This document shows positions 8,372-18,045 of a stretch of DNA of 64,000 nucleotides, piece after piece (positions within the stretch are counted from its first letter, which is position 1; each line of letters starts with the position of its first letter). The DNA lies in contig DASTNZ010000155.1 of the NCBI GenBank assembly GCA_035762665.1, positions 1 through 64,000 on the forward strand, given 5' to 3'. The notes beneath the pieces are model-generated. The model was not told where the DNA came from. It did no database searches and was given only the letters and a program-made list of their open reading frames with translations. The DNA is from JASLBX01 sp035762665 (GTDB lineage Bacteria > Actinomycetota > Actinomycetes > Jiangellales > Jiangellaceae). The position numbers were made by a program, and so were the translations under genes.

Positions 8372-9294
8372 GGCTGGTGTTCGCCGGCACACCGAACGTG
8401 GCCGTACCTTCGTTGCAGGCCATCCTCGCCTCCCGCCATGAGGTGGTTGCAGTGTTGACCCGGCCGGACGCTCCGGCGGGTCGCGGCCGCAAGCTGGTTC
8501 CGAGTCCGGTGGCGGAGATTGCCGCCGACGCCGGTGTCGAGTTGCTCAGGCCTGCGCGCCCGCGCGATCAAGATTTCCTGGCGCGGCTGGCCGAGATCGC
8601 TCCTGACTGCGCGCCGGTGGTGGCGTACGGCGGGCTGGTTCCCAAGGCCGCGCTGGACGTTCCGAAGCACGGCTGGATCAACCTGCACTTCTCACTGCTG
8701 CCCGCGTGGCGCGGGGCCGCCCCCGTCCAGCACGCGATCATGGCCGGTGACGACATCACCGGTGCCTGCACATTCCAGCTGGACGAGGGGCTCGACACAG
8801 GACCGATCTACGGACGGCTCACCGAGACGATCCGCCCCACGGACACCAGCGGCGATCTGCTGGGCCGGCTGGCCGATTCCGGTGCCAAGCTGCTCGTCGC
8901 GACGCTCGATGGGATCGAGGCCGGTCGATTGGTGGCCGAGCCTCAGCCAGCCGACGGGGTGTCCATGGCGCCAAAGCTCACAGTCGACGATGCCCGGGTG
9001 GACTGGATCGCGCCGGCCATGCGGATCGACCGGGTCGTGCGCGCTTGTACGCCTGCGCCGGGGGCGTGGACGACGTTCCGCGGCGAGCGGCTCAAGCTGC
9101 GGCCGGTTCGGCTCGATCCGAATGCGGGGGATCTGGCGCCCGGAGTCCTCGATGTGAGCCGGGAAGGGGTCCGGGTTGGCACTGGTAGCCATCCAGTCCT
9201 GCTGGGTGACGTGCAGCCCCAGGGCAAGCGCGCCATGCCTGCGGCCGACTGGGCGCGCGGAGTGCGAATCGAACCGGGCGAGCGGCTCGAGTAG
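8368..9294 (+). CDS. fmt: Methionyl-tRNA formyltransferase
   Basis: The enzyme transfers a formyl group from 10-formyl-tetrahydrofolate to initiator Met-tRNA. The 308-aa protein starts with MRLVFAGTPNVAVPSL and has the catalytic triad Asn105, His107 (INLHFSLLPAWRGAAPVQ) and Asp143 (DEGLDTGPI). The C-terminal tRNA-binding domain contains the TPAPGAW motif. GTG 8368 gives the family N-terminus and overlaps the def stop. The stop shares a base with the rsmB GTG. Confidence 0.97.
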   Translation: MRLVFAGTPNVAVPSLQAILASRHEVVAVLTRPDAPAGRGRKLVPSPVAEIAADAGVELLRPARPRDQDFLARLAEIAPDCAPVVAYGGLVPKAALDVPKHGWINLHFSLLPAWRGAAPVQHAIMAGDDITGACTFQLDEGLDTGPIYGRLTETIRPTDTSGDLLGRLADSGAKLLVATLDGIEAGRLVAEPQPADGVSMAPKLTVDDARVDWIAPAMRIDRVVRACTPAPGAWTTFRGERLKLRPVRLDPNAGDLAPGVLDVSREGVRVGTGSHPVLLGDVQPQGKRAMPAADWARGVRIEPGERLE

Positions 9295-10703
9295 TGCCTC
9301 GCCGCGACCTTGCGAGGGACGCCGCATTCGACGCGTTACGCGCTGTAGACGAGCGGGACGCGTACGCCAATCTCGTCCTGCCGAGCCTGCTCCGCGACCG
9401 CGGGCTCGACGGGCGGGACGCCGCGCTTGCCACTGAGTTGGTGTACGGCACGTTGCGGGGACTCGGGACGTACGACGCCGTGCTTGATGCGTGCCTGGAC
9501 CGGCCACTCGACCGGCTCGATGCGCCGGTCAGGGATGTGTTGCGCCTCGGTGCACACCAGGTGCTGAGCACGAGAATCCCCGCTCACGCGGCGGTGGCTG
9601 CGACTGTTGACTTGGCCAGGGCCAGGGTCGGTCCCGGTCCCGCGAAGCTGGTCAACGCCGTCCTGCGGCGGGTGAGCGCGACGGACCTGGACGGCTGGGT
9701 CGAACGCTTGGCGCCCGCTGATCCCCTCGGTCGCCTGGCCCTCCGGCATGCTCACCCATCCTGGATCGTGCGTGCGTTCCACGACGCGCTCGGGGGAGAC
9801 CTTGATGAACTTGCGGCGTGCCTCGCGGCCAACAACGAGCGGCCCACCGTGACCCTTGTTGCCCGGCCAGGACGGTGCACGGTCGATGAGCTGGCCGCCG
9901 GCGGAGGCCGGCCAACTCGCTGGTCGCCGGTCGGCGCGGTGCTGCCGGAAGGCGACCCCGGCCGGATCGCCGCGGTAAGGGAACAGCGGGCCGGCGTCCA
10001 GGACGAGGGCAGCCAGCTTGTTACCTTGGCTGTCGCCGCCGTGCCCCTCCTCCCCGGACTTGTCCGGCCGGACAGCTCGCCTACCTCGGGCGGAGCGCCC
10101 GCTGACCCGGACAAGTCGGGAGAAGTGGGGGACACACGCTGGCTGGACCTGTGCGCCGGGCCGGGCGGTAAGGCGGCTTTGCTGGCCGGGCTCGCCACGG
10201 CCCGCGGTGCAAGCCTCGTTGCCGTCGAGCAACACGAGCACCGTGCCCGGCTGGTTGAGCGGGCGCTGGCGGGTGACGCCGGCAGTCACCGGGTGATAGT
10301 GGCCGACGGGCGCGAGCCGATCCCCGGTGCCCCTTTCGACCGGACACTGCTCGACGCGCCGTGCAGCGGCCTGGGTGCGTTGCGCCGGCGCCCTGAGGCG
10401 CGGTGGCGCCGCCAACCGGCGGACATCGCGGCGCTGCGGCCGTTGCAGGTCGAATTGCTGGACGCAGCCCTGTCGGCCACGCGCCCCGGTGGCGTGGTTG
10501 CGTACGTGACATGCTCGCCGCACCTGGCGGAGACGGCGACGGTAGTCAGCGACGTGCTCGGCTGGCGGGACGACGCAGAACGGATGGACGCCCGGCGGTA
10601 TCTACCGAACATGCCCGCCCTTGGCGATGGGCCGGATGTCCAGTTGTGGCCACACCGGCACGGCACGGACGCGATGTACTTGGCGGTGCTGCGAAGGCGT
10701 TGA
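9294..10703 (+). CDS. rsmB: 16S rRNA m5C967 methyltransferase RsmB, with an in-frame insertion
   Basis: The protein methylates cytosine in 16S rRNA helix 31. It is 469 aa: an N-terminal NusB-like RNA-binding domain (1-150), a linker, then a Rossmann SAM methyltransferase with DLCAGPGGK (motif I), DAPCSGLG (motif IV, active cysteine) and TCSPH (motif VI, second cysteine). Residues about 251-279, just before motif I, form a Pro/Gly/Asp-rich insertion encoded by a palindromic DNA element at 10044-10130. The frame stays open and all catalytic residues remain, so the gene is probably functional. It is last in def-fmt-rsmB and is followed by a perfect hairpin terminator. Confidence 0.95.
   Translation: MPRRDLARDAAFDALRAVDERDAYANLVLPSLLRDRGLDGRDAALATELVYGTLRGLGTYDAVLDACLDRPLDRLDAPVRDVLRLGAHQVLSTRIPAHAAVAATVDLARARVGPGPAKLVNAVLRRVSATDLDGWVERLAPADPLGRLALRHAHPSWIVRAFHDALGGDLDELAACLAANNERPTVTLVARPGRCTVDELAAGGGRPTRWSPVGAVLPEGDPGRIAAVREQRAGVQDEGSQLVTLAVAAVPLLPGLVRPDSSPTSGGAPADPDKSGEVGDTRWLDLCAGPGGKAALLAGLATARGASLVAVEQHEHRARLVERALAGDAGSHRVIVADGREPIPGAPFDRTLLDAPCSGLGALRRRPEARWRRQPADIAALRPLQVELLDAALSATRPGGVVAYVTCSPHLAETATVVSDVLGWRDDAERMDARRYLPNMPALGDGPDVQLWPHRHGTDAMYLAVLRRR
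10044..10130. repeat. Palindromic element inserted inside rsmB
   Basis: Two 24-nt arms, 10044-10067 and 10107-10130, are inverted repeats matching at 20 of 24 positions. The shared core is CGGACTTGTCCGG-like on the left and CCGGACAAGTCGGGAG on the right. The 39-nt centre contains a smaller G/C palindrome. The element is a multiple of three and codes for about 29 low-complexity residues ahead of RsmB motif I. Confidence 0.65.
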
Positions 10704-10707
10704 TCGG

Positions 10708-10742
10708 GTCGGTTCGGCGGGTTACGCCACCGCCGAACCGAC
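10708..10742. terminator. Bidirectional hairpin terminator between rsmB and the FAD oxidoreductase
   Basis: A perfect 13-bp stem (GTCGGTTCGGCGG at 10708-10720 with its complement at 10730-10742) and a 9-nt loop lie between the ends of two convergent genes. There is no U-tract, as is usual in high-GC Actinobacteria. Confidence 0.75.
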
Positions 10743-10759
10743 GTGATCACGGGTACGGC

Positions 10760-12130
10760 CTAAGGGACGATGTTGTGGTTGCTGCGGAACAGGTTGGCCG
10801 GGTCGTACTGCCGCTTGACCGCCACGAGACGCTCGTAGGTGCTCGGCGGGTAGGCCTCGCCGATGCGCCCTTGACCGTCGGTGCCCAAGAAGCCGGTGTA
10901 CACGCCCGGCCCCTGCTGAAGCCGCTCGGCGAGTTTGGTGACCCAAACCTGCTGCTCGGCAAGCCCGGCGAGGTCCTGGGTCATCGCCGCGACATTGATC
11001 ATGACCTGGCGATTCCGGTGCGCGAAAGCGGTCGCGTCTGCCGGCACTCGCGCTATCGCACCTCCAAGAACCCGGAACTGCACAGCGGACATCATCGCGG
11101 AAGAGGCGCTCAGCGACTCGACCACTGCCTCAGCAAACGACTGGTCGACGGCGTCGGCGAAGAAATTCCGGCTGGCGGCGATCGGGCGGTAGCCCTCCTG
11201 CTCGGGTGGGAACATCTCGAGGTACGACTTCGGACCAACCATGTCGGCCATCGGCGTGGCAATGGCGCGGAACGGCGCCATTGCGCGTTCGGCATCCTCG
11301 GCTGGGCCGACGTAGGCCATCTGCCCCATGACTATCAGCTGGCCGTGAACCTCCGGCGGGAGGAACGGCATGGGCGGCGCCACCATCGCCATCATGATCG
11401 TCGACAGCTCGTCCGGCGCGGCATCCGCCTCGGCGACGAAGCGAGTGATGACCTCCGGCGTGGCCGGCAGGATGAGCATGCCGCCGGTGAACTGACTGAC
11501 GTCGCGGAGCCGATACTTGAACCGCGTCGCCACGCCGAAGTTGCCGCCGCCGCCTCGGATCGCCCAGAACAGATCGGGGTGGTTGTCGGCTTCGACCCGC
11601 AGCCGCTGTCCGTCGGCCGTGACGATCTCAGCCGCCAGCAATTCGTCGATCGTCATGCCGTACTTCCGGGAGAGGTAGCCGACCCCACCGGCCAGAGTGA
11701 TGCCCCCGATGCCGACCGTCGCAGTGTCACCGAAGCCGGTCGCCAGGCCATGCTCAGCGGACGCGGCGAGGTAGGCACCAGCCGTGACGCCAGACTGCGC
11801 CCACGCGGTCATGCTCTCCGCATCGATGCGGACTTCGTTCAGATCGCGCACGTCCAGCACGATGCCGTCGTCATTGGTGCTGTGGCCGGCCCCGCTATGC
11901 CCACCGTTACGAACCGCCAGCGGAATACCCGAGTCGGCCGCCAGCGTGATGATGCGGGCGACGTCGGCATCGTCGGCCGGGCGGGCAACCGCGGCCGGTC
12001 GCCCGTCGAAGGTGCCCATGAACACAGTCCGGACTCTGTCGTAGTCCGTGTCGGCCGGAGTGATGACCGCACCATCGATCGAGCTGCGTAAGCGCGAGAT
12101 AAGATCTGTTGTTGCTGTCGATGTCTGCAC
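10760..12130 (-). CDS. BBE-type FAD-binding oxidoreductase
   Basis: This is a 456-aa flavoprotein of the vanillyl-alcohol-oxidase/berberine-bridge-enzyme fold. The N-terminal FAD domain has RNGGHSGAGHS, the site where histidine usually binds FAD covalently, and GGGGNFGV. The C-terminal BBE segment reads YDPANLFRSNHNIVP. The second covalent cysteine typical of bicovalent members is absent (ATVGIGG at that place), so only the histidyl link is predicted. There is no secretion signal. GTG 12130 is preferred over TTG 12133 because GGGGAG then lies about 6 nt upstream. The gene stands alone, divergent from rpe. The substrate may be a sugar or an aromatic compound and is unknown. Confidence 0.88.
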   Translation of the reverse strand: MQTSTATTDLISRLRSSIDGAVITPADTDYDRVRTVFMGTFDGRPAAVARPADDADVARIITLAADSGIPLAVRNGGHSGAGHSTNDDGIVLDVRDLNEVRIDAESMTAWAQSGVTAGAYLAASAEHGLATGFGDTATVGIGGITLAGGVGYLSRKYGMTIDELLAAEIVTADGQRLRVEADNHPDLFWAIRGGGGNFGVATRFKYRLRDVSQFTGGMLILPATPEVITRFVAEADAAPDELSTIMMAMVAPPMPFLPPEVHGQLIVMGQMAYVGPAEDAERAMAPFRAIATPMADMVGPKSYLEMFPPEQEGYRPIAASRNFFADAVDQSFAEAVVESLSASSAMMSAVQFRVLGGAIARVPADATAFAHRNRQVMINVAAMTQDLAGLAEQQVWVTKLAERLQQGPGVYTGFLGTDGQGRIGEAYPPSTYERLVAVKRQYDPANLFRSNHNIVP

Positions 12131-12185
12131 CAATGGCTCCCCGTTACTTAGTCGGATCGAGACGTACCAGGTCGGAGACGATGCT

Positions 12186-12214
12186 AGGCGCCGGCACTGA
12201 CAGAGTCGGCGCCT
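12186..12214. other. Small hairpin in the divergent FAD-oxidoreductase/rpe intergenic region
   Basis: An 8-bp stem (AGGCGCCG, 12186-12193, with its complement at 12207-12214) lies between the two divergent starts. It could be an operator or part of the 5' leader of the minus-strand gene. No family match was recognised. Confidence 0.3.
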
Positions 12215-12310
12215 GGCGCTTTCGGATCGTCGATACGCGACGCTACAAGTTGAAGTTTGGTTGAAGTCAACTCAGAAGGTGCGTTCTCTCAGTGATCCCT
12301 CAGCTTCGGC

Positions 12311-12316
12311 TAACCT
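12311..12316 (+). promoter_or_regulatory. -10 box of a leaderless rpe transcript
   Basis: TAACCT ends 7 nt before GTG 12324. No ribosome site precedes that GTG, so transcription probably starts at or within a base or two of the start codon. Confidence 0.55.
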
Positions 12317-12323
12317 GCGCGTC

Positions 12324-12986
12324 GTGGGCATTCAGATCGCGCCGAGCATTCTGAACTCGGATTTCGCCAACCTCGAGTCCGAGATCCGCCGCATCCACAA
12401 TGCCGACTGGGTGCACGTCGACGTGATGGACAACCACTTCGTCCCCAACTTGACCATCGGCCTGCCGGTGGTCGAGGCCATCCTGGCCCGGACCTCACTT
12501 CCGGTCGACTGCCACCTGATGATCGACGATCCGGATCGGTGGGCGCCCGCATACGCGGAGGCGGGAGTGGACAACGTCACCTTCCACATCGAGGCGGCGG
12601 CCGCACCGGTGCGGCTGGCCAGGGAACTGCGCGCGCATGGGGCCCGCTCGGGTATCGCCGTCCGCCCGGCGACGCCCGTCGAGCCACTTGAAGATCTGCT
12701 GCCGGAACTGGACATGCTGCTGGTCATGACCGTTGAGCCCGGCTTCGGCGGGCAGGACTTCCTGGACATCTGCCTGCCGAAGATTCGCCGCGCCCGCGAG
12801 ATGGTCACCAAGGCCGGCCTCGACGTGTGGATCCAGGTGGACGGGGGCGTATCCGCCGAGACGATCGAGCGGTGCGCCGACGCGGGTGCCGACGTGTTCG
12901 TCGCGGGGTCGGCGGTCTACAGCGCTGAGGATGCTGCCGCTGCCATCGATGAGCTGCGCCGACTCGCCGCGGCGGCCGTCCACTGA
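12324..12986 (+). CDS. rpe: Ribulose-phosphate 3-epimerase
   Basis: The enzyme interconverts ribulose 5-phosphate and xylulose 5-phosphate in the pentose phosphate pathway. The product also supplies ribulose 5-phosphate, the RibBA substrate made downstream. The 220-aa TIM barrel has IAPSILNSDFANL at the N-terminus, VDVMDNHFVPN with metal residues Asp33 and Asp36, HLMIDDP, VEPGFGGQDF and QVDGGVSAETI with the second catalytic aspartate. GTG 12324 is chosen because it gives the normal N-terminus and follows a -10 box without a leader. An upstream ATG at 12261 would add 21 non-conserved residues. Confidence 0.96.
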   Translation: MGIQIAPSILNSDFANLESEIRRIHNADWVHVDVMDNHFVPNLTIGLPVVEAILARTSLPVDCHLMIDDPDRWAPAYAEAGVDNVTFHIEAAAAPVRLARELRAHGARSGIAVRPATPVEPLEDLLPELDMLLVMTVEPGFGGQDFLDICLPKIRRAREMVTKAGLDVWIQVDGGVSAETIERCADAGADVFVAGSAVYSAEDAAAAIDELRRLAAAAVH

Positions 12987-13069
12987 TCAATCCCGCCCGC
13001 CGTCACCGGATCACCCGTAGGGCGAGAGGCCTTGCCTGGCCTGGGGAAGGTTCCTCGACAGCCGGCGGT

Positions 13070-13075
13070 TACACT
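13070..13075 (+). promoter_or_regulatory. Candidate -10 box for the riboflavin operon
   Basis: TACACT lies 18 nt before the FMN riboswitch. Transcription from here would place the whole aptamer in the 5' leader of ribD. No clear -35 box was seen. Confidence 0.5.
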
Positions 13076-13093
13076 GCACAGAAAGCACACACG

Positions 13094-13229
13094 CGTGCTC
13101 CGGGGTCGGTGAAAGTCCGAACCGGCGGTGACAGTCCGCGACCCGGTCCAGCCCGTCCAGGCAGGTTGGCCCGGTTGACTCGGTGAAATTCCGAGACCGA
13201 CGGTGAAAGTCCGGATGGGAGGCAGCACG
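13094..13229 (+). promoter_or_regulatory. FMN riboswitch (RFN element)
   Basis: The leader has the conserved RFN blocks in order: GGGGTCGGTGAAAGTCCGAACCG, GGCGGTGACAGTCCGCGACCC, GAAATTCCGAGACCGACGG and GTGAAAGTCCGGATGGGAGG. The base stem pairs CGTGCT near 13094 with AGCACG near 13224-13229. The aptamer ends about 100 nt before the ribD start. Because ribD has its own ribosome site at GAGGAG (13313-13318), control may be translational or by termination. FMN binding would switch off ribD-ribE-ribBA-ribH. Confidence 0.95.
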
Positions 13230-13327
13230 CGCCGGGTGTCTCGGCGGCAACGTCCGGACACCCGCGACGGTCGCGCGTCCTTGCGCACCACGCCCCGGAG
13301 CTCGCCTGAGAAGAGGAGCACCGGGGA

Positions 13328-14356
13328 ATGGCGAGTTCTGCAGAGGTGGCGGCGATGCGGCGCGCACTGGTGCTTGCCCAGAACCCCGGCGTGCCGCTCG
13401 GGCCGAACCCGAGGGTCGGCTGCGTGCTGCTGGACGCAGACGGCGCCGTCGTCGCCGAGGGTTACCATCGCGGCGCCGGTCATCCCCACGCCGAAATCGA
13501 CGCTCTCACCAGCGCGGGTGAGCGGGCGCGCGGCACGACCGCGGTCGTCACGCTCGAACCGTGCAACCACACCGGCCGGACCGGGCCGTGCGCTGATGCA
13601 TTGCTGGCGGCGGGCGTCGCCCGGCTCGTGTACGCGCAGCGAGACACCAACCCAGTAGCACGTGGCGGAGGTGAGGCGCTTCGCACCGCCGGCGTCGACG
13701 TCGAAGGTGGCGTGCTGGCCGACGAGGCACGCGCCGTCAACCCGATCTGGACCTTCGCCGTCGAGAACGGCCGCCCGTACGTCACCTGGAAATACGCCGC
13801 CACGCTTGACGGGCGCAGTGCGGCTGCGGACGGCAGCAGCCGGTGGATCACCTCACCCGAGGCTCGCGCAGACGTGCACCGGCTTCGTGCTGAGTGCGAT
13901 GCGATCCTGGTCGGCACCGGGACGGTCCTCGCCGACAACCCCCACTTGACGGTCCGCGATGTGGCGGGCCAAGCACTCGACGTCGGCCGCCAGCCCCTGC
14001 GTGTCGTGATAGGGCTGCGTACCGTGCCGGCCGATGCAGCCGTCCTTGACGACGCAGCCGAGACGCTTGTGCTGAACACGCGCGAGCCGGGAGAGGTGCT
14101 CAAGAGGCTGCTCGCGCGCTACCGGCAGCACGTGCTGCTCGAGGGCGGGCCCACGCTGGCCGGCGCTTTCCTGCGGGAGGGACTCGTGGACCGCGTCATC
14201 GCCTACTTCGCGCCGGCGTTTCTCGGCGCCGGCCCGGCCGCGCTCTCCGACGCGGGAGTCGGCACGATCGCCGACGCGATAAGGCTCGAGATCACCGATA
14301 TGGCGCGCGTGGGGCCCGATGTCCGGCTCACCGCGATCAGGAAGGAATCCAGCTGA
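13328..14356 (+). CDS. ribD: Bifunctional riboflavin deaminase/reductase RibD
   Basis: RibD performs two steps of riboflavin synthesis: pyrimidine deamination, then NADPH reduction of the ribosyl side chain. The N-terminal deaminase domain (1-145) has the zinc site HAEIDAL (His54, Glu56) and PCNHTGRTGPC (Cys79, Cys88). The C-terminal reductase domain begins near NGRPYVTWKYAATLDGR and contains LLEGGPTLAGAF. Length is 342 aa. ATG 13328 has GAGGAG upstream. The stop overlaps the ribE ATG by one base. Confidence 0.96.
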   Translation: MASSAEVAAMRRALVLAQNPGVPLGPNPRVGCVLLDADGAVVAEGYHRGAGHPHAEIDALTSAGERARGTTAVVTLEPCNHTGRTGPCADALLAAGVARLVYAQRDTNPVARGGGEALRTAGVDVEGGVLADEARAVNPIWTFAVENGRPYVTWKYAATLDGRSAAADGSSRWITSPEARADVHRLRAECDAILVGTGTVLADNPHLTVRDVAGQALDVGRQPLRVVIGLRTVPADAAVLDDAAETLVLNTREPGEVLKRLLARYRQHVLLEGGPTLAGAFLREGLVDRVIAYFAPAFLGAGPAALSDAGVGTIADAIRLEITDMARVGPDVRLTAIRKESS

Positions 14357-14945
14357 TGTTCACGGGAATCATCGAGGAACTGGGTGAGCTCGTCTCCTTG
14401 AACCTCGACGGCGACTCCGCCCGGCTGGCCGTCAAGGCGCCGTTGGTCAGCGCTGACGCCGGCCACGGCGCCTCCATTGCGGTCAACGGGGTGTGCCTCA
14501 CGGTGGTCGACGTCAACGACGACATCTTCACCGCCGACGTGATGCGAGAGACACTCGAGCGCTCGACAATTGGCGGCCTACACGTCGGCGAGCGGGTCAA
14601 CTTGGAGCGAGCGGTCCGCGCGAGCGACCGACTCGGTGGGCACATCGTGCAGGGCCACGTCGACGGCGTCGACGAGGTGCAGAGCAGGACGCGTGGGGAG
14701 CGCTGGGACGTCGTCCGGATCGGCCTTCCGCAGAAGCTCTCCAGGTATGTGGTCGAAAAGGGTTCGATCGCTGTCGACGGAGTGTCGCTGACCGTATCGG
14801 GCCTCGGGGAGGACTGGTTCGAGGTGAGTCTGATCCCTACGACGCTCGAGCTGACGACGCTCGGGCTCCGCAAACCTGGCGAGTGGGTGAATCTGGAGGC
14901 CGACGTCATCGCCAAGTACGTCGAGCGGCTCGGGCAGGCCCCGAG

Positions 14946-14949
<4 letters not shown>
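14356..14949 (+). CDS. ribE: Riboflavin synthase alpha subunit
   Basis: The enzyme dismutates two 6,7-dimethyl-8-ribityllumazines to riboflavin. The 197-aa protein begins MFTGIIEELGEL and contains two tandem lumazine-binding domains with matching NGVCLTV and DGVSLTV segments, plus HIVQGHVDGV. The start shares a base with the ribD stop, and the stop overlaps the ribBA start (ATGA). Confidence 0.96.
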
Positions 14950-16180
<1,231 letters not shown>

Positions 16181-16184
<4 letters not shown>

Positions 16185-16654
16185 GTGGAGCTGGAGCGCC
16201 TCGACTAGCGCCGACCGGTGCCGGTGACCTGAAAGTAGCCGTCGTCGCCGCCCAGTGGCACGAGACGGTGATGAAGGGCCTGCTGGAGGGTGCGCTGCGG
16301 GCCCTGGGTGAGGCGTCGGTGCGAGACCCGCTGGTGGTCCGGGTGCCCGGCTCATTCGAGCTGCCGGTCACCTGCGCACGGCTGGCCCGGTCAGGGTACG
16401 ACGCCCTCGTCGCGCTCGGCGTCGTGATCCGGGGCGGGACGCCGCACTTCGAGTACGTGTGCCAGGCAGCCACCGAAGGGCTCACCCAGGTGTCCGTGCA
16501 GACGGGCGTCCCGGTGGGGTTCGGCGTGTTGACCTGCGACACCGAGGAGCAGGCGCTGGACCGCGCCGGACTGCCCGGCTCGGTCGAAGACAAGGGGTAC
16601 GAAGCCGCTCAGGCGGCGATTGCGACGGCCCTGACGCTCCGACCGCACACCTAG
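16181..16654 (+). CDS. ribH: 6,7-dimethyl-8-ribityllumazine synthase
   Basis: RibH condenses the RibD and RibBA products. The 157-aa protein keeps the substrate motifs VAAQWHE, VPGSFELPV, GGTPHFEYV with the catalytic histidine, and FGVLTCDTEEQALDRAG. GTG 16181 overlaps the ribBA stop. It is the last gene of the riboflavin operon. hisE follows after about 130 nt with its own promoter. Confidence 0.96.
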
Positions 16655-16769
16655 CGATGCCGCGACCTTCATCACGGGTCCGCCAGCCCCTGTTGCGTCC
16701 CGCCGACTCGGATACAGCGCCCGGCTGTCCGCCAAGTGGGCGAGGTACCCGGCTCGGCGGGCTCGTCCG

Positions 16770-16775
16770 TACCCT
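16770..16775 (+). promoter_or_regulatory. -10 box of a leaderless hisE-hisG transcript
   Basis: TACCCT ends 8 nt before GTG 16784. There is no ribosome site before that start, so a leaderless mRNA is likely. Confidence 0.55.
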
Positions 16776-16783
16776 GGACGGTT

Positions 16784-17047
16784 GTGAAGACGTTCGACGG
16801 GCTCTGGGCGGAACTGGCCGCCAAGGTCGACGCTGGTGACGCCACCTCGGGGACGGTCGCGGCCGTCAAGCGTGGCGTGCACGAAGTCGGGAAGAAGGTA
16901 GTCGAGGAGGCGGCCGAAGCCTGGATGGCCGCCGAGCATGAGTCGTCGGAGCGGGCCGCCGAGGAGATCTCGCAACTGCTGTATCACGTCCAGGTCTTGA
17001 TGCTCGCCCGAGGTATCACCCTCGACGACGTCTACGCGAGGTTGTAG
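16784..17047 (+). CDS. hisE: Phosphoribosyl-ATP pyrophosphatase
   Basis: HisE hydrolyses phosphoribosyl-ATP, the second step of histidine synthesis. The 87-aa all-alpha protein has the MazG-like metal motif KVVEEAAEAWMAA followed by EISQLLYHVQVLML. GTG 16784 (MKTFDGLWAEL) is chosen over ATG 16736 because it gives the family length and sits behind a leaderless promoter. It precedes hisG by 6 nt, the usual actinobacterial pair. Confidence 0.95.
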   Translation: MKTFDGLWAELAAKVDAGDATSGTVAAVKRGVHEVGKKVVEEAAEAWMAAEHESSERAAEEISQLLYHVQVLMLARGITLDDVYARL

Positions 17048-17053
17048 GAACCG

Positions 17054-17905
17054 ATGCCGACCCTAAAGATCGCCGTCCCCAACAAGGGCACGCTCGCTGA
17101 GCCCGCGGCCGAGATGCTGCGCGAGGCGGGCTATCGCCAGCGTGGCTCCGGGCGCGAATTGAGCCTGCGCGATCCGGACAACAGTGTCGAGTTCTTCTTC
17201 CTGCGCCCGCGCGACATCGCGGTCTACGTGGGTTCGGGGACACTGGACGTCGGTTTCACGGGTCGTGACCTGCTGCTCGACTCCGGCGCGCCGGCAGAGG
17301 AGATCCTCGCTCTGGACTTCGCCCACTCGACCTTCCGTTTCGCTGCTCGGGCTGGTATGGCGGGGACCATCGGCGATATCGGCGGGTTGCGGGTCGCCAC
17401 GTCGTATGCGGGCATTCTCGGCAAGTACCTCGCGGACGCCGGCGTGGACGCCGAGGTGGTGCGGCTCGACGGTGCCGTTGAGAACGCCATCGGCCTCGGC
17501 GTCGCAGACGTAATCGCGGATGTCGTGCAGACGGGCAACACGCTGCAGCAAGCCGGGCTGGAGATCTTCGGCGAGCCGATTCTGCGGTCCGAGGCGATCC
17601 TCATCGGTCGGGCCGGCGCGGAACCTTCCCCGCAGACGGAGTTGCTGGTGCGCCGGCTGCGGGGCGTTCTGACGGCCCGGCGCTACGTGATGATGGATTA
17701 CGACATCCGGACCGAGCGGGTCGACGAGGCGTGTGCGCTCACTCCCGGGATCGAGTCGCCGACCGTATCGCCGCTGCACCGTGAGGGCTGGGTCGCCGTC
17801 CGGGCCATGGTTCCGCGCGCTGACGCTCAAAAAGTGATGGACGACCTCTGGGAGATCGGCGCTCGCGGCATCCTCGTCACGGACATCCTGGCCACCCGCC
17901 TCTAA
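17054..17905 (+). CDS. hisG: ATP phosphoribosyltransferase, long form
   Basis: HisG joins ATP and PRPP in the first, committed step of histidine synthesis. The 283-aa protein is the long HisG form, which needs no HisZ. It has two periplasmic-binding-like catalytic lobes with IAVPNKGTLAEPA and the PRPP loop DVVQTGNTL, and a C-terminal ACT-like domain from about residue 210 that usually binds histidine for feedback inhibition. It pairs with hisE. A strong inverted repeat follows the stop. Confidence 0.96.
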   Translation: MPTLKIAVPNKGTLAEPAAEMLREAGYRQRGSGRELSLRDPDNSVEFFFLRPRDIAVYVGSGTLDVGFTGRDLLLDSGAPAEEILALDFAHSTFRFAARAGMAGTIGDIGGLRVATSYAGILGKYLADAGVDAEVVRLDGAVENAIGLGVADVIADVVQTGNTLQQAGLEIFGEPILRSEAILIGRAGAEPSPQTELLVRRLRGVLTARRYVMMDYDIRTERVDEACALTPGIESPTVSPLHREGWVAVRAMVPRADAQKVMDDLWEIGARGILVTDILATRL

Positions 17906-17911
17906 CCACCG

Positions 17912-18007
17912 CGCTGATCATGCAACTTCTGGGCGACACGCCGCCGATTTAGCCACCTGGCCGATTCGGACAAATCGGTGTGTCGCCCAGAAGTTGCATG
18001 ATCAGCG
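17912..18007. repeat. Perfect 28-bp inverted repeat element after hisG
   Basis: The arms 17912-17939 (CGCTGATCATGCAACTTC..., ending GGGCGACAC) and 17980-18007 are exact reverse complements. The pairing continues with CCGATTT/AAATCGG after a 3-4-nt offset. The remaining centre (17940-17979) is short. The hairpin could end hisG transcription, but a related solo arm at 2111-2142 shows that it is also a dispersed element. Confidence 0.85.
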
Positions 18008-18033
18008 GGGAGGGGGTTCGGCGGGGCGGAGCG

Positions 18034-18039
18034 TACCGT
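18034..18039 (+). promoter_or_regulatory. -10 box of a leaderless xdhC transcript
   Basis: TACCGT ends 6 nt before ATG 18046, and no ribosome site is present. This placement decides the start of the gene. Confidence 0.55.
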
Positions 18040-18045
18040 TGGGGT

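Noticed and set aside
10403..12091. Long plus-strand frame opposite the FAD oxidoreductase
   Set aside because: It covers the antisense of a gene with FAD and BBE motifs and runs across the rsmB end and the terminator hairpin.
17912..18007. Transposon or integron end
   Set aside because: No transposase, target duplication or gene between the arms was seen. The element is only about 96 bp.
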